This document shows, in pieces, positions 1 through 14,892 of a stretch of DNA of 64,000 nt. Origin of the DNA: Paraspadella gotoi (lineage: Eukaryota; Chaetognatha); assembly GCA_051294375.1 (NCBI GenBank), contig CM119269.1:9365274-9429273 (forward strand), written 5' to 3'. Position 1 is the first letter of the stretch, and every line of letters starts with the position of its first letter. The notes under the pieces were generated by a model. That model was not told the origin of the DNA and ran no database searches. It saw only the letters and a list, made by a program, of their open reading frames with translations. The translations under genes were made by a program, and so were the position numbers.

Positions 1-993
1 AGCATTGAGAAACAGCTTGAAAGCACAGAGATAAATCGAGAAGATCTCATGGCCCTTTCCAACGGATCATCCAATCATTCACCGTCCCAACCAAACATGA
101 CTGAGGCTCTCACCATTGAAACAACAGAGTCAGAGCTGCCTTCTTCTGTATGTATTGTTAATAACTGGAGCACAGGAAGCGATTTGGCTGCCAAAGAAGA
201 CCATGTATTTTCTACATCCGAAAATGAAGATCCTCGGCTTCTCTCACCATCTGATAGCGATTTGATGAGCAAGAAAGATTCTCAGTTAGCCTCACCAAAT
301 CAAAGCATCCAAGCCATGGAAGCTGATCCACAATTGAAGTCTCCCTCTCATACTGACCTCGGTGACAAGAAAGAACCCCAGCCTCCAATTCTTTCTCCTT
401 CCATAAGCGAAAACTCGCACTCATCTTCCGCGTGTGAATCGACATGCAGTTTGAAGACCACCATTTCTTTGAGTCCACCACATCTGGAACGGCCTGTGCG
501 TATGTCCAGGTTTGAAGCCTTTGCTCGCGAATCAGAACGCGTGTCTACTCAAGAATCCAACTCTTCGAAGGAAAGATTTTCCATTTCAGAGATTCATACA
601 AAACTGAGAGCGACACCCGAACCTCAAAAGAAGAGGCCCATCGCCAGAAGGATCTCCTCAACGGATCGGGCTCAGAGCCAAATCAATCCGGTTCAGGGAA
701 ACATGGAGTTGGAGAACAAGAGTTTGGTCAAGCAGGTCAAAGCCAGCATCAATTCCGCTTTTTCCTCGTTAAAGAGTCAGGCTTCTGATGATGTGTTCTT
801 TTCTCGGGATGCAGAAAGGGGGAGGGAGCGGGACATCCCACGGGATGGACATTGGGAAGGGACGAATTTTAGTGAAAGGGAGAGCAAAATTATCAATCAG
901 TTAGGTTGTAAAATAGATAGCTCAAGGGATAGTTTACAAAACGAGCTACCTCCAGTGATGTCGTCCAACACTCAAAGATTAAATTTGGATTAA
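1..993 (+). CDS. 3' terminal coding exon of an unrecognised Ser-rich protein (5' partial)
   Basis: The reading frame is open from the first base of the window and runs about 330 codons to a TAA at 991-993, so the gene starts upstream. A Met codon at 49 is internal and should not be taken as the start. The product is hydrophilic, rich in Ser, Glu, Asp, Pro and Lys, with no membrane segment, signal peptide or Cys pattern. It contains an approximate internal repeat around residues 60-120 where blocks such as LLSPSDSDLMSKKDSQLASP and LKSPSHTDLGDKKEPQP recur (short SPS.xDL..KK motif). A basic patch (KKRPIARR) lies near residue 210. Composition suggests an intrinsically disordered, phosphorylatable tail of a cytoplasmic or nuclear protein. 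I do not recognise the family. That it is genuine coding sequence is supported by length, balanced codon use and GC content well above the AT-rich flank that follows. Confidence 0.72.
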   Translation, partial: SIEKQLESTEINREDLMALSNGSSNHSPSQPNMTEALTIETTESELPSSVCIVNNWSTGSDLAAKEDHVFSTSENEDPRLLSPSDSDLMSKKDSQLASPNQSIQAMEADPQLKSPSHTDLGDKKEPQPPILSPSISENSHSSSACESTCSLKTTISLSPPHLERPVRMSRFEAFARESERVSTQESNSSKERFSISEIHTKLRATPEPQKKRPIARRISSTDRAQSQINPVQGNMELENKSLVKQVKASINSAFSSLKSQASDDVFFSRDAERGRERDIPRDGHWEGTNFSERESKIINQLGCKIDSSRDSLQNELPPVMSSNTQRLNLD

Positions 994-1852
994 ATCATCT
1001 TTTTTTTAAAAAAAAACGCGGTCATTCTTCTTAATTCGCGGGGAGCAGACTAGTTTTAAATGTTTTTTAAGATTAGTTGAAATGATTTATAGATTTCTAA
1101 CAGCACATATTAGATTTTTATTTTCGAGTGAAAAAGGTAAACCGCCATGCCTTATCTTTGTCCCAATGTTGCTTCATAGCTTCGCTTGTAAGATATGAAA
1201 ATCTTAAAGCTCAATCTGTTTTTTTCCTGTGTGGTTGCATTGTTTAATTTCGTTTTTTTTTATGTACTAATAAAAATGGTTAAATGCAATATGTCTATCT
1301 TTAAAGTTCAAACCATTAAATTTGCTAGTCATTCAGAGGGATATTTCTGAAAAAAAAAGAAGCAAGTGAATAGCCATAAAAAATGCTAAAAACAATTTAT
1401 CAAGTTTAATAAAAATTATAAAAAGAAATAAAATTATTTAAACTTTTTTATATCAATTTTTATCATACTTTGATTCATCTTGATGGTACTATAGAGAAAA
1501 CAGTATGAGTACAGTAGAGTTAAAATTTTAATTTTTTAGATAAATAATTTGTCTTATGTAATAGAAATAGGAAAAATACTAAGTGGAAAAAGAGATCACG
1601 AAAAACTTAAAATAGAGTGAAAGACACATGGACATTGGACAATTGATAGATCGTGATTTTGAAAAAAATATCAGATTTAGGCCTGTGATTTTAACGTAAA
1701 AAAGATCAAAGATCAAAGCAAAATTTTTCTAAAAGTCTGAATACCAAGTGGTAAAATCATTCTTAGACAGAATAAAGCTTTAAATCAGAATGATCCTGAA
1801 ATTTACAAATGCACCAAAGTTGGAATCTTACTTCTAGGCTTCCGTTGTTTGC
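994..1852. other. AT-rich intergenic/3' UTR sequence
   Basis: No open frame, RNA fold or repeat family was recognised beyond the likely 3' UTR of the upstream gene. Composition is strongly A/T with short homopolymers. Confidence 0.5.
1269..1274 (+). terminator. candidate poly(A) signal AATAAA for the Ser-rich gene
   Basis: AATAAA lies about 275 bp after the stop codon of the Ser-rich exon, in AT-rich sequence. The placement is reasonable for a 3' UTR end, but AATAAA is frequent by chance in this AT-rich DNA. Confidence 0.35.
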
Positions 1853-3376
1853 TCAAAATTCATAGAAAAAAAGTATACTAGCAATTGGAAAAATTAATAA
1901 AACGTTGATTAAGTTATAACTTTTATACCGTTCATTATCAATACATTCTATATAATCATTCAATATTTTCACCAATTTTTGGCGAGAATTTTTGTCACTC
2001 GATTGCTTTTCTATATTTTTGATCAACACTCTAAAAAATGAAAAGGTTGGTGACTGAGATGGGACTTCAACAGAAATCAAATTGGAAAAGAATGCAGAAA
2101 TAAAATAAGTCAATGTATTATTCATAAACCGGCTGTAAAAAGTTTTATTTGTTTGGTCAGTCGAAAATAAAATTTTATGAGAAAAAATATTAAAAAATAA
2201 AATCATTACGATTCCTAACTTAAACAAAAGGTGAATCTGAATTTTTTTTATGACTTTTGTTAGCATGAAACCTATCCATACAAACGTCGAAAAAAGTGAA
2301 ATCCCTAAAAAGAACAAATATGATTCATACATTATGAACATAGCGACAATTTGATTCTTGTAAAAGGTCAATGGTTCCAAACCGTAAGATCTTAAAAATA
2401 TATTTTCCACGTCTTTCCTCAACTCAGATTTATTTTTGTCAGAAAGGATACAAACGGTAGGCCACTAAAAACCAATCCAATTGGGCTTATCATGCCAATG
2501 AGCACAATAAGTCCGATCAATCTGAAAGACCATTTTTCGCCCAGTGATAAATACGTCCAGCTTTTTTCGACATATGCCTCCAGAAATGAGATCACAAAGT
2601 TCATCGCAAGAAAAGCGCAAGGAAAATTGGTCATTGTTGTAAAGCTTCTGTAAAGTTGTCTTTAGATGAGAATAAAAGGTTTTTGTCAATTTTTTGGTAG
2701 CACCACTTTTTTTTGCAGTGACTCAACCCCAAGGTTTGAAATATGAGCTCATAATTTAGAGTCGCGTGTAAATTGAGGCTTATGATAGTCAGGGGCATCA
2801 AAAAAGCTGTCAAAACAAAACTATTTTATCCCGTTTGTTTCTTGTCGACAATAAAGAAAATGCATACAACCCAGAAAGACTGGAATCCAAAAGCAAAAGC
2901 CACAGAATCGTTGAATGCTTTGGAGTCAGAAACTCATAATTTCCCAGTGCTGTGGATAAAAACCCCTGAAGCCCCAGAGGCTTATGCTTAGCTATGTAAG
3001 CATCGCATGACATCATTTCATCTTTAAAATGTACCTTTGCCCATCGGGTTTTGTCAATCAATCCTCTGGTTGTAAAACAAACATGTTTTTGAATGCTGAT
3101 GTAGATCCCCAAGGGTGGTGGATATTTTCTCATGTGATAAACTAATTTAGGAGTTTGGAACGGCGACTTATTTCTTCTTAAGTCTTTTGAGTGACCAAAG
3201 TTGCGTTCCATGATTTCTTCTTTGTCACTTTGAAAAAAGAAAGAGACTATAAAAAATGTCCACGAAGTCATGAGGAGAAGTTGAGCAAGAGAAGTTGTTC
3301 GCTTTGCTGAATGTTTTAAAAAAACATTTTTTTCATTGTTCTGATCTGATGGCAAATCATATTTGGACCAGAACAA
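1853..3376 (-). pseudogene. frame-broken multi-pass membrane protein relic or unresolved multi-exon gene
   Basis: Reading the minus strand from 3376 to 1853, coding-like sequence continues for about 1.5 kb but jumps frame three times, near 2812, 2633 and 2421. Each open block is hydrophobic and leucine/phenylalanine rich, with several plausible membrane segments (for example FRLIGLIVLIGMISPIGLVF and WVVCIFFIV). The final block of about 190 codons has four or so hydrophobic stretches and ends in FFYEF. A possible splice acceptor (TTTTTAG) lies just upstream of the last block near 2462, so some frame changes could be introns rather than mutations. The many-TM, rapidly decaying character would fit an invertebrate chemoreceptor-type gene, but no diagnostic motif was found, so that is only a guess. 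No function is assigned. Confidence 0.35.
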
Positions 3377-3582
3377 ATGGACCTGTAGCGGGTATTGCTC
3401 GGGTTCACCCAGCGAACCAACTTTTTTTCTTCAGTCATTATCAAATAGACAAAAGTTCATAGGTTTAAAACTCTTTCTGCTTATCAGCAGATCCCGACTC
3501 TATAATCCACTTTGTGGGTCCGTCGGTCCGCCCCCTCATTCTTGTCGGTCACTTAAAATTATGATAAATTATGCAAAATTAT

Positions 3583-3890
3583 GTCCGTCTGTCAGTCTGT
3601 CTGTCTGCCTGTCTGCCTGTCAGTCCTTCCTTCCGTCCGAATTAAATTTTGTGTGTAGGTGTATGATTGAGCTGAAAATAAAGTTTCTGGGGAATCGTGT
3701 GAGTGGAAATGAATTTAAATGGAAAAAAACATAAGAAACATTTACCTAAATATTTTTACCAATTTTAACGCATAATTATTCTAATAAATCATAATTGGAT
3801 GGATAGATTAAGATGAAGTTTTGTGTGTGGGTAGGAAAGTGTGTGATTGATCAGGATATAAAGTTCCGATGGGATTGTACCAGTAAAATC
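3583..3890. repeat. GTCT-rich simple repeat with two diverged copies of a ~55-bp unit
   Basis: A (GTCT/GCCT)n tract at about 3585-3640 is followed by two related segments, near 3650-3705 and 3821-3880. Both contain a GTGTGTGxGTxG run followed by TGTATGATTGA-like or TGTGTGATTGA sequence, then ATAAAGTT and a TGGGGAT-like end. They look like diverged copies of one dispersed unit. Confidence 0.45.
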
Positions 3891-3928
3891 ATCCATAAAA
3901 AGAGAAAAGAAAGGAGAAAAAAAAATAA

Positions 3929-3959
<31 letters not shown>

Positions 3960-4090
3960 GAGAATAAATAAATAAAATACTCATAGTAATGAAGTTAAGT
4001 AGGTATTAATAATAAATAAATATAATAAATAAAAAAAAAAAAAAAAAAAAATAAATAAATAAATAAATAAATAATATAAATATAATAGAA

Positions 4091-4133
<43 letters not shown>

Positions 4134-4135
4134 AT
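3929..4135. repeat. (AAAG)n and (AAAT)n microsatellites
   Basis: A tract of AAAG units near 3929-3958 is followed, after a short AT-rich spacer, by A-runs and about 100 bp of AAAT units (about 4032-4135). These are pure simple repeats; open frames across them are artefacts. Confidence 0.85.
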
Positions 4136-4136
4136 G

Positions 4137-5354
4137 AAAGAAAAGAATGAAAAAAAAAAAACCGATAAAAAACGGGGAAGAAAAAATACAAATATCTGAT
4201 AAGCCGCTTACGCGCTTAAACTATCGAGGGCCGATCCGACATTGTTTGCTCAAACTTGTTATTTTCTTTTAGAAAATGTTGAGGATAGTTGTAAGCCATC
4301 TTCCCGGACTTGGAATTATATGCTTGTGGGGGTTGCTACAGACCCCAGGTCGGTTCACAATCATCTTTGAACTTCCTGTTGTGTAAGCTAAGCAGTTGGC
4401 ACGAACCTCGGATCTCAGAGTCAATAAGCTAATGAGAGAAATGCGCGCTTCAGACCAACAGTTGATCTTCAACTCGGCCACAGTAAAAAAGTCGCAGCAG
4501 AAGAGTCGGTCCAAGAAAGCACAACCAGATGTTTGGATTTAAGAGTCCAAACATAGACGAGATAGACAAAGCTGAACTGGCGACGACACCCCTGGACGCG
4601 AACCCAACACCCCGGTCGGGGACCGCCCAGTTTTCCACGAGATTTGGCCCGCGTATGACGCCAATCCGATGGTGGAGAGCGAAAACGAAATTAGCGTTTT
4701 GGAGTTGTTTATCTTCCATGCGCAATATTCGATCAATGTCCAATCTTACAATCCCACAGCGACAACGGTTCGGCGGTCTCGAACATTGACCATTTTCGAC
4801 GATCCTATACAGTATGCGATTTTTTTCCTTCCCATGCATAGTTCCGTGGTCCCGCTTGTCAGGGCCACGACCTGAGCCAAAGCCTGCAACAGCAGCTCGG
4901 GGAAAGGACTCCAGCACTACGTGGAGAAATCGAGGGCTTCGAGCAGCGGGAGTTTGCTCAATGTCGCCATCGATGGTTGGTCGTTTATTTGCAGTCTGTC
5001 GTCTAAATGTTTATCGATGGCAAAGAAAGACAATTGGCAAGGCCAAGGACGCACAAATGGTGCCCATTGCCAATTTGCGCCACCAGAGTGGCATTTAGAC
5101 GAGGATACAGTGCCGCCTCGCGTCTCAAGCTACGCAACGCTTCGACACTAGAAACGCCGGCGTGCGTTGCCAGGACGAAGGCCATAGCGGCGCCCAGATG
5201 TCGCTCGAGGTAAAAAATCAAAGAAAACAATAGTGAATCGTCGTTTCAACGTCGGTGACGACGTCAAAAGACGCTGAGGACGACGACGACAGATGAAGAG
5301 AAATCAGTTGCGTCTTCATTTTGGAGAAATGAGATCGAATGAGAGGCGAAGATG

Positions 5355-5432
<78 letters not shown>

Positions 5433-8400
5433 AGTGAAAAATATCACATGGCATTCTTTAATTTATAAATATAATTAGAATGAGCAAAGTCATTAAAAAA
5501 GATAAGATGATATTTCGTCTGTAATGAGAAATATAATGACAAGCCATGAAATTATTTTACTTTCATGGAGAAGAGCCTTCAACTTGTGCTTTCAAGATCC
5601 TAGATTCAGTTCCACTCCTTTACATTTCCTACGGTAGATGAGAGGCGCGTCGTGGTTACAAAGCTAATTCCATGCTCAGGACCCGTTCCATCTGGCAGAG
5701 GGGCTATATGCCCATACGAGTAGTGACGCCCGCCAATCTTCACCCCCACTTCCTTGATTTATATGTTATACTTACTAAGGAGGAGAAGCAACCATCTGTA
5801 TTAGCTATGTGTTTTTAAAGCTTCTGCCTTTCATTTTTACTCTTTGCTTAGTTGGGTATAGCGCAATCTCAGTCCGTCCCATTCAATCCACCATTTGAAC
5901 TTCAGGCTCCTTGTTTTATCACGCCATGACCGGCGAAGGCCGGGTTCAGGCTGATAATTGATTCGGGTGAGCTTCTTTGTGACGTGTCGTCGTCGTCGTC
6001 GGCCGTCAGCTGTTTTTAACTAATAAAAAGTACTACGCTTTTATAGGTTTTGGCTGTGACTTAACCGTTTTTTTTAAAATAAACAAATTATTATTGAAAT
6101 TATGAATAGAGTTTTACAAAAGCTGTGGCAAGGCTCATAGTAATGTTAAAAATTTAGAATATGGCTTCTCAATTTAAAATAGGCTTGATGATTTTTCTAC
6201 TTACATTGTGGATATTAAAGTATAATAGGGAAATTGCTTTAAGCTAATTAACATTATATGCAGTCATAGTAATGCATTGAAGATGAAATGTCAAAAAATT
6301 TTTTTTAAATTTCCCTGATAAAAATTGAGAACTCAAAGGACTTTTTAAATGAGAAAGCTATATCTTAATTTATAATACAAATAAAAATAAAAATCTTTTA
6401 CAAAGCTGCGAGTTGGAAAAAATGTGAAAAGTTTATCAATTGTAAAGCCATTGTAAACATTTTCTTCCTTTCTTCTTTTCATTTATTATTTTTAATTATA
6501 ATATACTTTTATTTTAGGCGCTGCACCTTTTTGAAATCTGTTTAAGAAACAGAGTTTCAGTTTTCTCGTACTGTCTCTCATTGGTGTGTGCGATCTCTTG
6601 CGTGATCGTTCGTTTAGTGGTTTGGGTTTGAAAAAATTCCTGAATTATTTTTGCTTTCCTAAAAAAAACAGTATATATTGATCAAGAGCGCGGCCTTGTT
6701 CCTGAAGTCGTTTTAAAAAGAACGAGTCAGGCTTCTCTCTCTCTCTCTGCGTCTGCACTCCTGCGAGCTGCATATATCGGCTCTCGTCTCTAAGCTAATG
6801 AGCCGCGGTCAGCGAGACCCCACACAGGACGTGTGGAGTCTCTTTACACTCGTTGAGCTGTGGCTATCGTTCTCAATCGGGTTGTCTATTGGTGACGGTG
6901 TGTTAGCGTGGCGGCGATGTGGAGCTCGTCGTGGTGTTGCATGTCTGGTAGCTGTTGTGCGTTGCTCTGGTCTGGTGCTCTTGTGTATCTGTGTGGTCGG
7001 TGTTCTTTTCGTTGCTCTTCTCTCTTTTTATTTTACGAAAAAAAGAAACAATTATATCAACTTGTTGTTAGTTTACCATGTAACCAGTTTTGTTGAAAAA
7101 ATTCTTATTATTTCTTTCCTTCTAAAAACTATTTATTATCGGGCGCATTTTATGTTGCCCGCGCTTCTATTCTCCATACAAAATCCCAAATTTACATCCT
7201 GAGATTTTTCCCGGTGGAATTTTTTTGAAGAAAATGTGAAGAATGAGACTTACTTGGACGACATGGATTTCGTGGCCGTTGGCGGGGCAAGCGAGTAAAC
7301 TCTCTCAATGTCCCGAGGAACATGACCTGAGGATAACGCGTTTTGATGGCAACAGGACGTTAACGTGTATAAAAAAAAAATTCAACTTTGACCAGAGATC
7401 ATCGACCGATAGATATAACGCAACAGAGTGACCTAATATTAGCGTAGTCGTTGGCGGGGAAAAACTATTCCTCTACGTCTCTCTACTGCTCCTCGCTCGC
7501 GTGGTGTCTCAAGTTTCTCAGATCTCATCTCTCTCATGTTGTCGTCTCTCTCGTCCGTCTTCTATCTCATCTCGCTCTCGATCTCTCATGCTCTCATCTC
7601 ATCTTCTCTCTTTTTTTTTTTAACAAAAAGAAAAAATTTTAAAACTTGTAAACGAGTAAACGAGTTCCGGCTCTCTCTCTCAGTCTCTCTCAGACATCTT
7701 CAGCGGATTCCTCTTCTCTCTCCGCCTAATCTTTTTCTCTCTAAAATCTGATCTCTGCTCTCTCATTTCTCGATCTTTCTATCGCGGTCTTTTTTTTGTA
7801 CAAAAATAATTGTTAGTCACCATTTGTTTTCACCTCCCGTCATTAAACGAGGTTCCCGGCTCTCTCTATCTCTCTCTCTCTCTTTTTTTTTTTACAAAAA
7901 AAAATTTTTTAGTACTTGAGTCTTGTTTTGTTTCACCAGGCGCAGCGAGTAAAACGAGTAAAAAAACGAGGTTCCGGCTCTGTTCAGGGGCTTTTTTCTC
8001 ATTCTCTCTCGTCAGTCTAGTCGTCTCTCATATGGACGTCTCGCCAGAGTTCTCTCTGCTCTTCAGTCAATCTCTCGTCTGTCTCTCTCTCAAGTGTAAG
8101 CGTAATCGTGGCTGTTTTTTGAAAAATTCATATATTATTTTTTTCCGTTCTAAAAACTTTTTTAATTATCGGACCAATTTTAGTTTTTTTTTCTCTAATA
8201 CCACAAAGATACCTAAATTTACATCCGAGATTTTCATGGATTCAATATTTATGAAAAATGCAGAGCGAATGTCACATGTAACAGGGATCAGCTTGTCCGC
8301 TGGTAACACATATAGCTGTATAATGTCCGAGCAATTGCGCGATTAATTTAAATTAGCATATATGAGATTTCCTAATCAAATAAATAATCTATTTTTGTTT

Positions 8401-8499
8401 TTGGTTTATTACTGTAACTTTGGGACCGGCTCGGGCACGCTTGTGGGGCCACTATTTGGCAATTAATATCTAAAATAGGAGTTGAGAAGAGAGATATTG
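4137..8499 (+). repeat. direct duplication, copy A (~4.3 kb), ends at the N gap
   Basis: This segment and 8525-12474 share the same landmarks in the same order. These are an ACCGATAAAAAACGGG start, a GC-rich 0.9-kb block, a GA tract, a partial SINE tail, AT-rich DNA, a CT-rich block, and an end at GAGAAGAGAGATATTG. The copies differ mainly by one-base and few-base insertions and deletions scattered evenly, including inside the GC-rich block. No frame stays open in both copies, so I call no gene, although conserved short peptides recur on both strands (for example SKCLSM and NLRHQ). Within the copy, a ~110-bp sub-unit ending in AAATTTACATCxGAGATTTTC recurs (about 7090 and 8110). Confidence 0.8.
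5590..5735 (+). mobile_element. partial SINE tail inside duplicated segment, copy A
   Basis: The stretch containing GCTCAGGACCCGTTCCAT and GAGGGGCTATATGCC matches the distal (non-tRNA) end of the SINE family annotated at 20.2, 44.0 and 60.1 kb, in the same orientation as the 44-kb copy. The tRNA-like head is not recognisable here. Confidence 0.45.
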
Positions 8500-8524
8500 N
8501 NNNNNNNNNNNNNNNNNNNNNNNN
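8500..8524. other. assembly gap of 25 N
   Basis: Twenty-five N characters separate the two copies of the duplicated segment. The gap sits inside the AAAG/AAAT-type simple repeat that begins each copy. Confidence 0.98.
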
Positions 8525-12474
<3,950 letters not shown>

Positions 12475-12774
12475 GTCAAATTAAACATTACTTTTTTTGT
12501 TATTCTAACAATTTTTAAAATTTTAAAATTTAGATTTTTTTTAGTGTATATATTTAATCATTTTTATTCTTTTTTAAAATAATAATTATTTGAGTTGGGA
12601 TAAATATTTATAAATTAGTTAAATATGCAAATATGAAATTTGACCTCGGTCTGGTTTCTTCTTAAAAAAAAGAACAATCTAAAATTTCATTCAAGATTAA
12701 AACTTTTTTAAGATGAGGACAAAAATTTTTTTTAATAAGTAAAAAAATATATAGAAAGGAAAAGATTCGTCCCT

Positions 12775-12830
12775 ACTCAGATAGTCGAAAAACGAGTTCA
12801 GTCTCTGCAGGGCGGTCCAGCTTCTCTCTA

Positions 12831-12887
<57 letters not shown>

Positions 12888-13045
12888 CTCTCTTTTTTTT
12901 TTCTTCTATTTATTCCGCCATTTATTCCGCGCTTTTTTCTCAATACAAAATCCCAAATTTACATCCGAGATTTTCGTGAATTTTTTTTCTAAAAATTTGA
13001 TTATTCTTTATATAAACGAGAGTGAAAAACTGACCAGCCTCTCTA

Positions 13046-13097
<52 letters not shown>

Positions 13098-13438
13098 ATT
13101 CATACACGATTTGTTTGTTATTTACGATGAATGACTCATCGCGTCATGAATGACTATCATCGCATCAATGAATGATTATCATCATATCAATGAATGATTA
13201 TCATCACATCAATGAATGACATACATCGCATCAATCATTTGATTATCATCACATCAGTTATTTTATTATCTTCGCATCAATATTGGTTATCATCGCATCA
13301 ATATTTAGTTATCATCGCATTAATATTGTGTTACCATCGAAAGCTGGCTTGTGATCCCATGCTGTTTTAAGATTTTTCCTAAAAATCTGATGCGTTTCGG
13401 TTGCGGCAAAACTGTCCAGCCTCTCTCTCCTCTCTCCT

Positions 13439-13487
<49 letters not shown>

Positions 13488-13560
13488 ACTCATACACGCA
13501 TTTGTTTGTTTTATTTACGATTGAATGAATGACTATCATCGCATCAATGAATGACTATCA
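12775..13560. repeat. CT tracts plus a ~23-bp AATGAATGATTATCATCACATC minisatellite
   Basis: A fragment of the sub-unit found in the 4.1-12.5 kb duplication (AAATTTACATCCGAGATTTTCG) recurs near 12955. CT tracts occur at about 12836-12895, 13045-13095 and 13443-13486. Between them, units of the form AATGAATGAxTATCATCxCATC run from about 13126 to 13345 and restart at 13520-13562. The block CT tract + CATACACG + TTTGTTTGTT + minisatellite is present twice (13045 onward and 13443 onward), indicating a local duplication. Confidence 0.7.
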
Positions 13561-13629
13561 TCATGGCTTGATCCTTATGCTTTTAAGATTTTTTTTTATA
13601 GGAATCCGTTCTGAAAAAAAAACTATATC

Positions 13630-13630
<1 letters not shown>

Positions 13631-13715
<85 letters not shown>
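13631..13715. repeat. (TAA)n microsatellite
   Basis: About 28 consecutive TAA units are directly visible. Intergenic DNA continues to 14451 with no recognisable coding sequence except a short GTC/GTT-rich stretch near 14310-14355. Confidence 0.95.
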
Positions 13716-14451
13716 TTTATTAATCAATTATCCTAGATATCTCATTTCTTTAAAAAATATTTATTATTTGGTCAAATTGGACGATCGGTCGCAATTGAAA
13801 AGAACCCGCGACCCGAATTACAACTTTTTTTGATCTGTCGGTCGACCCAAATTATTTTGATGGCAAAAGATATAATCTTCATTACAAAAGTTGTCGAAAA
13901 TATTGTATTATAAAATATAAAGAGTAAAAACATTAAAAATTTTCTAAATAGACTTTATAGTATATTCCTTTTTCGTCCTTTAAAATTAAAAAAGCTTTAT
14001 TTTTACTATAACACTTGTTAAGATAAACATTGTAAACTTTGCGAGGACAAAAATAACTCGTAAGATCATCCGATTAAAAAGATAACGATACTAATTCTCT
14101 AACAACTGAGAAGGGAATGAAAAGGAGGACGTAAACGAATCAACTAATCAAGTTTAAGCCTTAATTAAAGAAAACCGATTGAGACTCAATAAAAAAAATA
14201 GATCAAAAAGAAGCAAAAAAAGAGCAGAAGAAGAGCAAAGTAAAAAAAAGCATAAAATAACGACGGGAGTTGAACCGCTGACCTCAGTTTCGTGATTGAT
14301 GTGTTGTTGTCGTGATGCGCGGCTTCGTCGTCGTCGTCGTCGTCATCGTCGTCGCTGTCGCACCGAAAGGTGACCCTCTTATCAGGAGGTCAACTTCTAA
14401 TTTTCATCTTTTTTGGCATCGAATTCACAAGAAAAGACTAAAAAACCAAAA

Positions 14452-14851
14452 ATGAATCCTATTTTGAATCTCGGGTTCTTTATTTTTTTTCTGTCGGCGA
14501 CTCACGCCTTTCCGACAGGAGTCGTGGAAGGTAAGTAAATTAATAATTATATTAATAATTTAATATACATATTCATTGCTATTTTTCAAAAAAATTAAGA
14601 ACAAAAACTGAGACGTGGACGAGAGGATTATCACTAGTCATCTCTCTTATTGTTATTATTGTCGTTATTGTCACCCTTTTTACTGTTGTTATTGTTTTAG
14701 TTATTGTTATAGTATTCATATTTTTTTTATTTCTCAGAGACTCACCAACATCAGCATGGGGATCATGTTCACGAGGTCGATGGGGCAGTTCACAAGCCTT
14801 TTGACCAAGGTGAGAGTTAGAGAGAGAGAGAGAGACAGAGAGGGAGAGAGA

Positions 14852-14892
<41 letters not shown>

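Noticed and set aside
4529-5213. Protein-coding gene in the GC-rich block of the duplicated segment
   Set aside because: Frames disagree between the two copies because of indels, and no family motif is visible on either strand; possible but unsupported.
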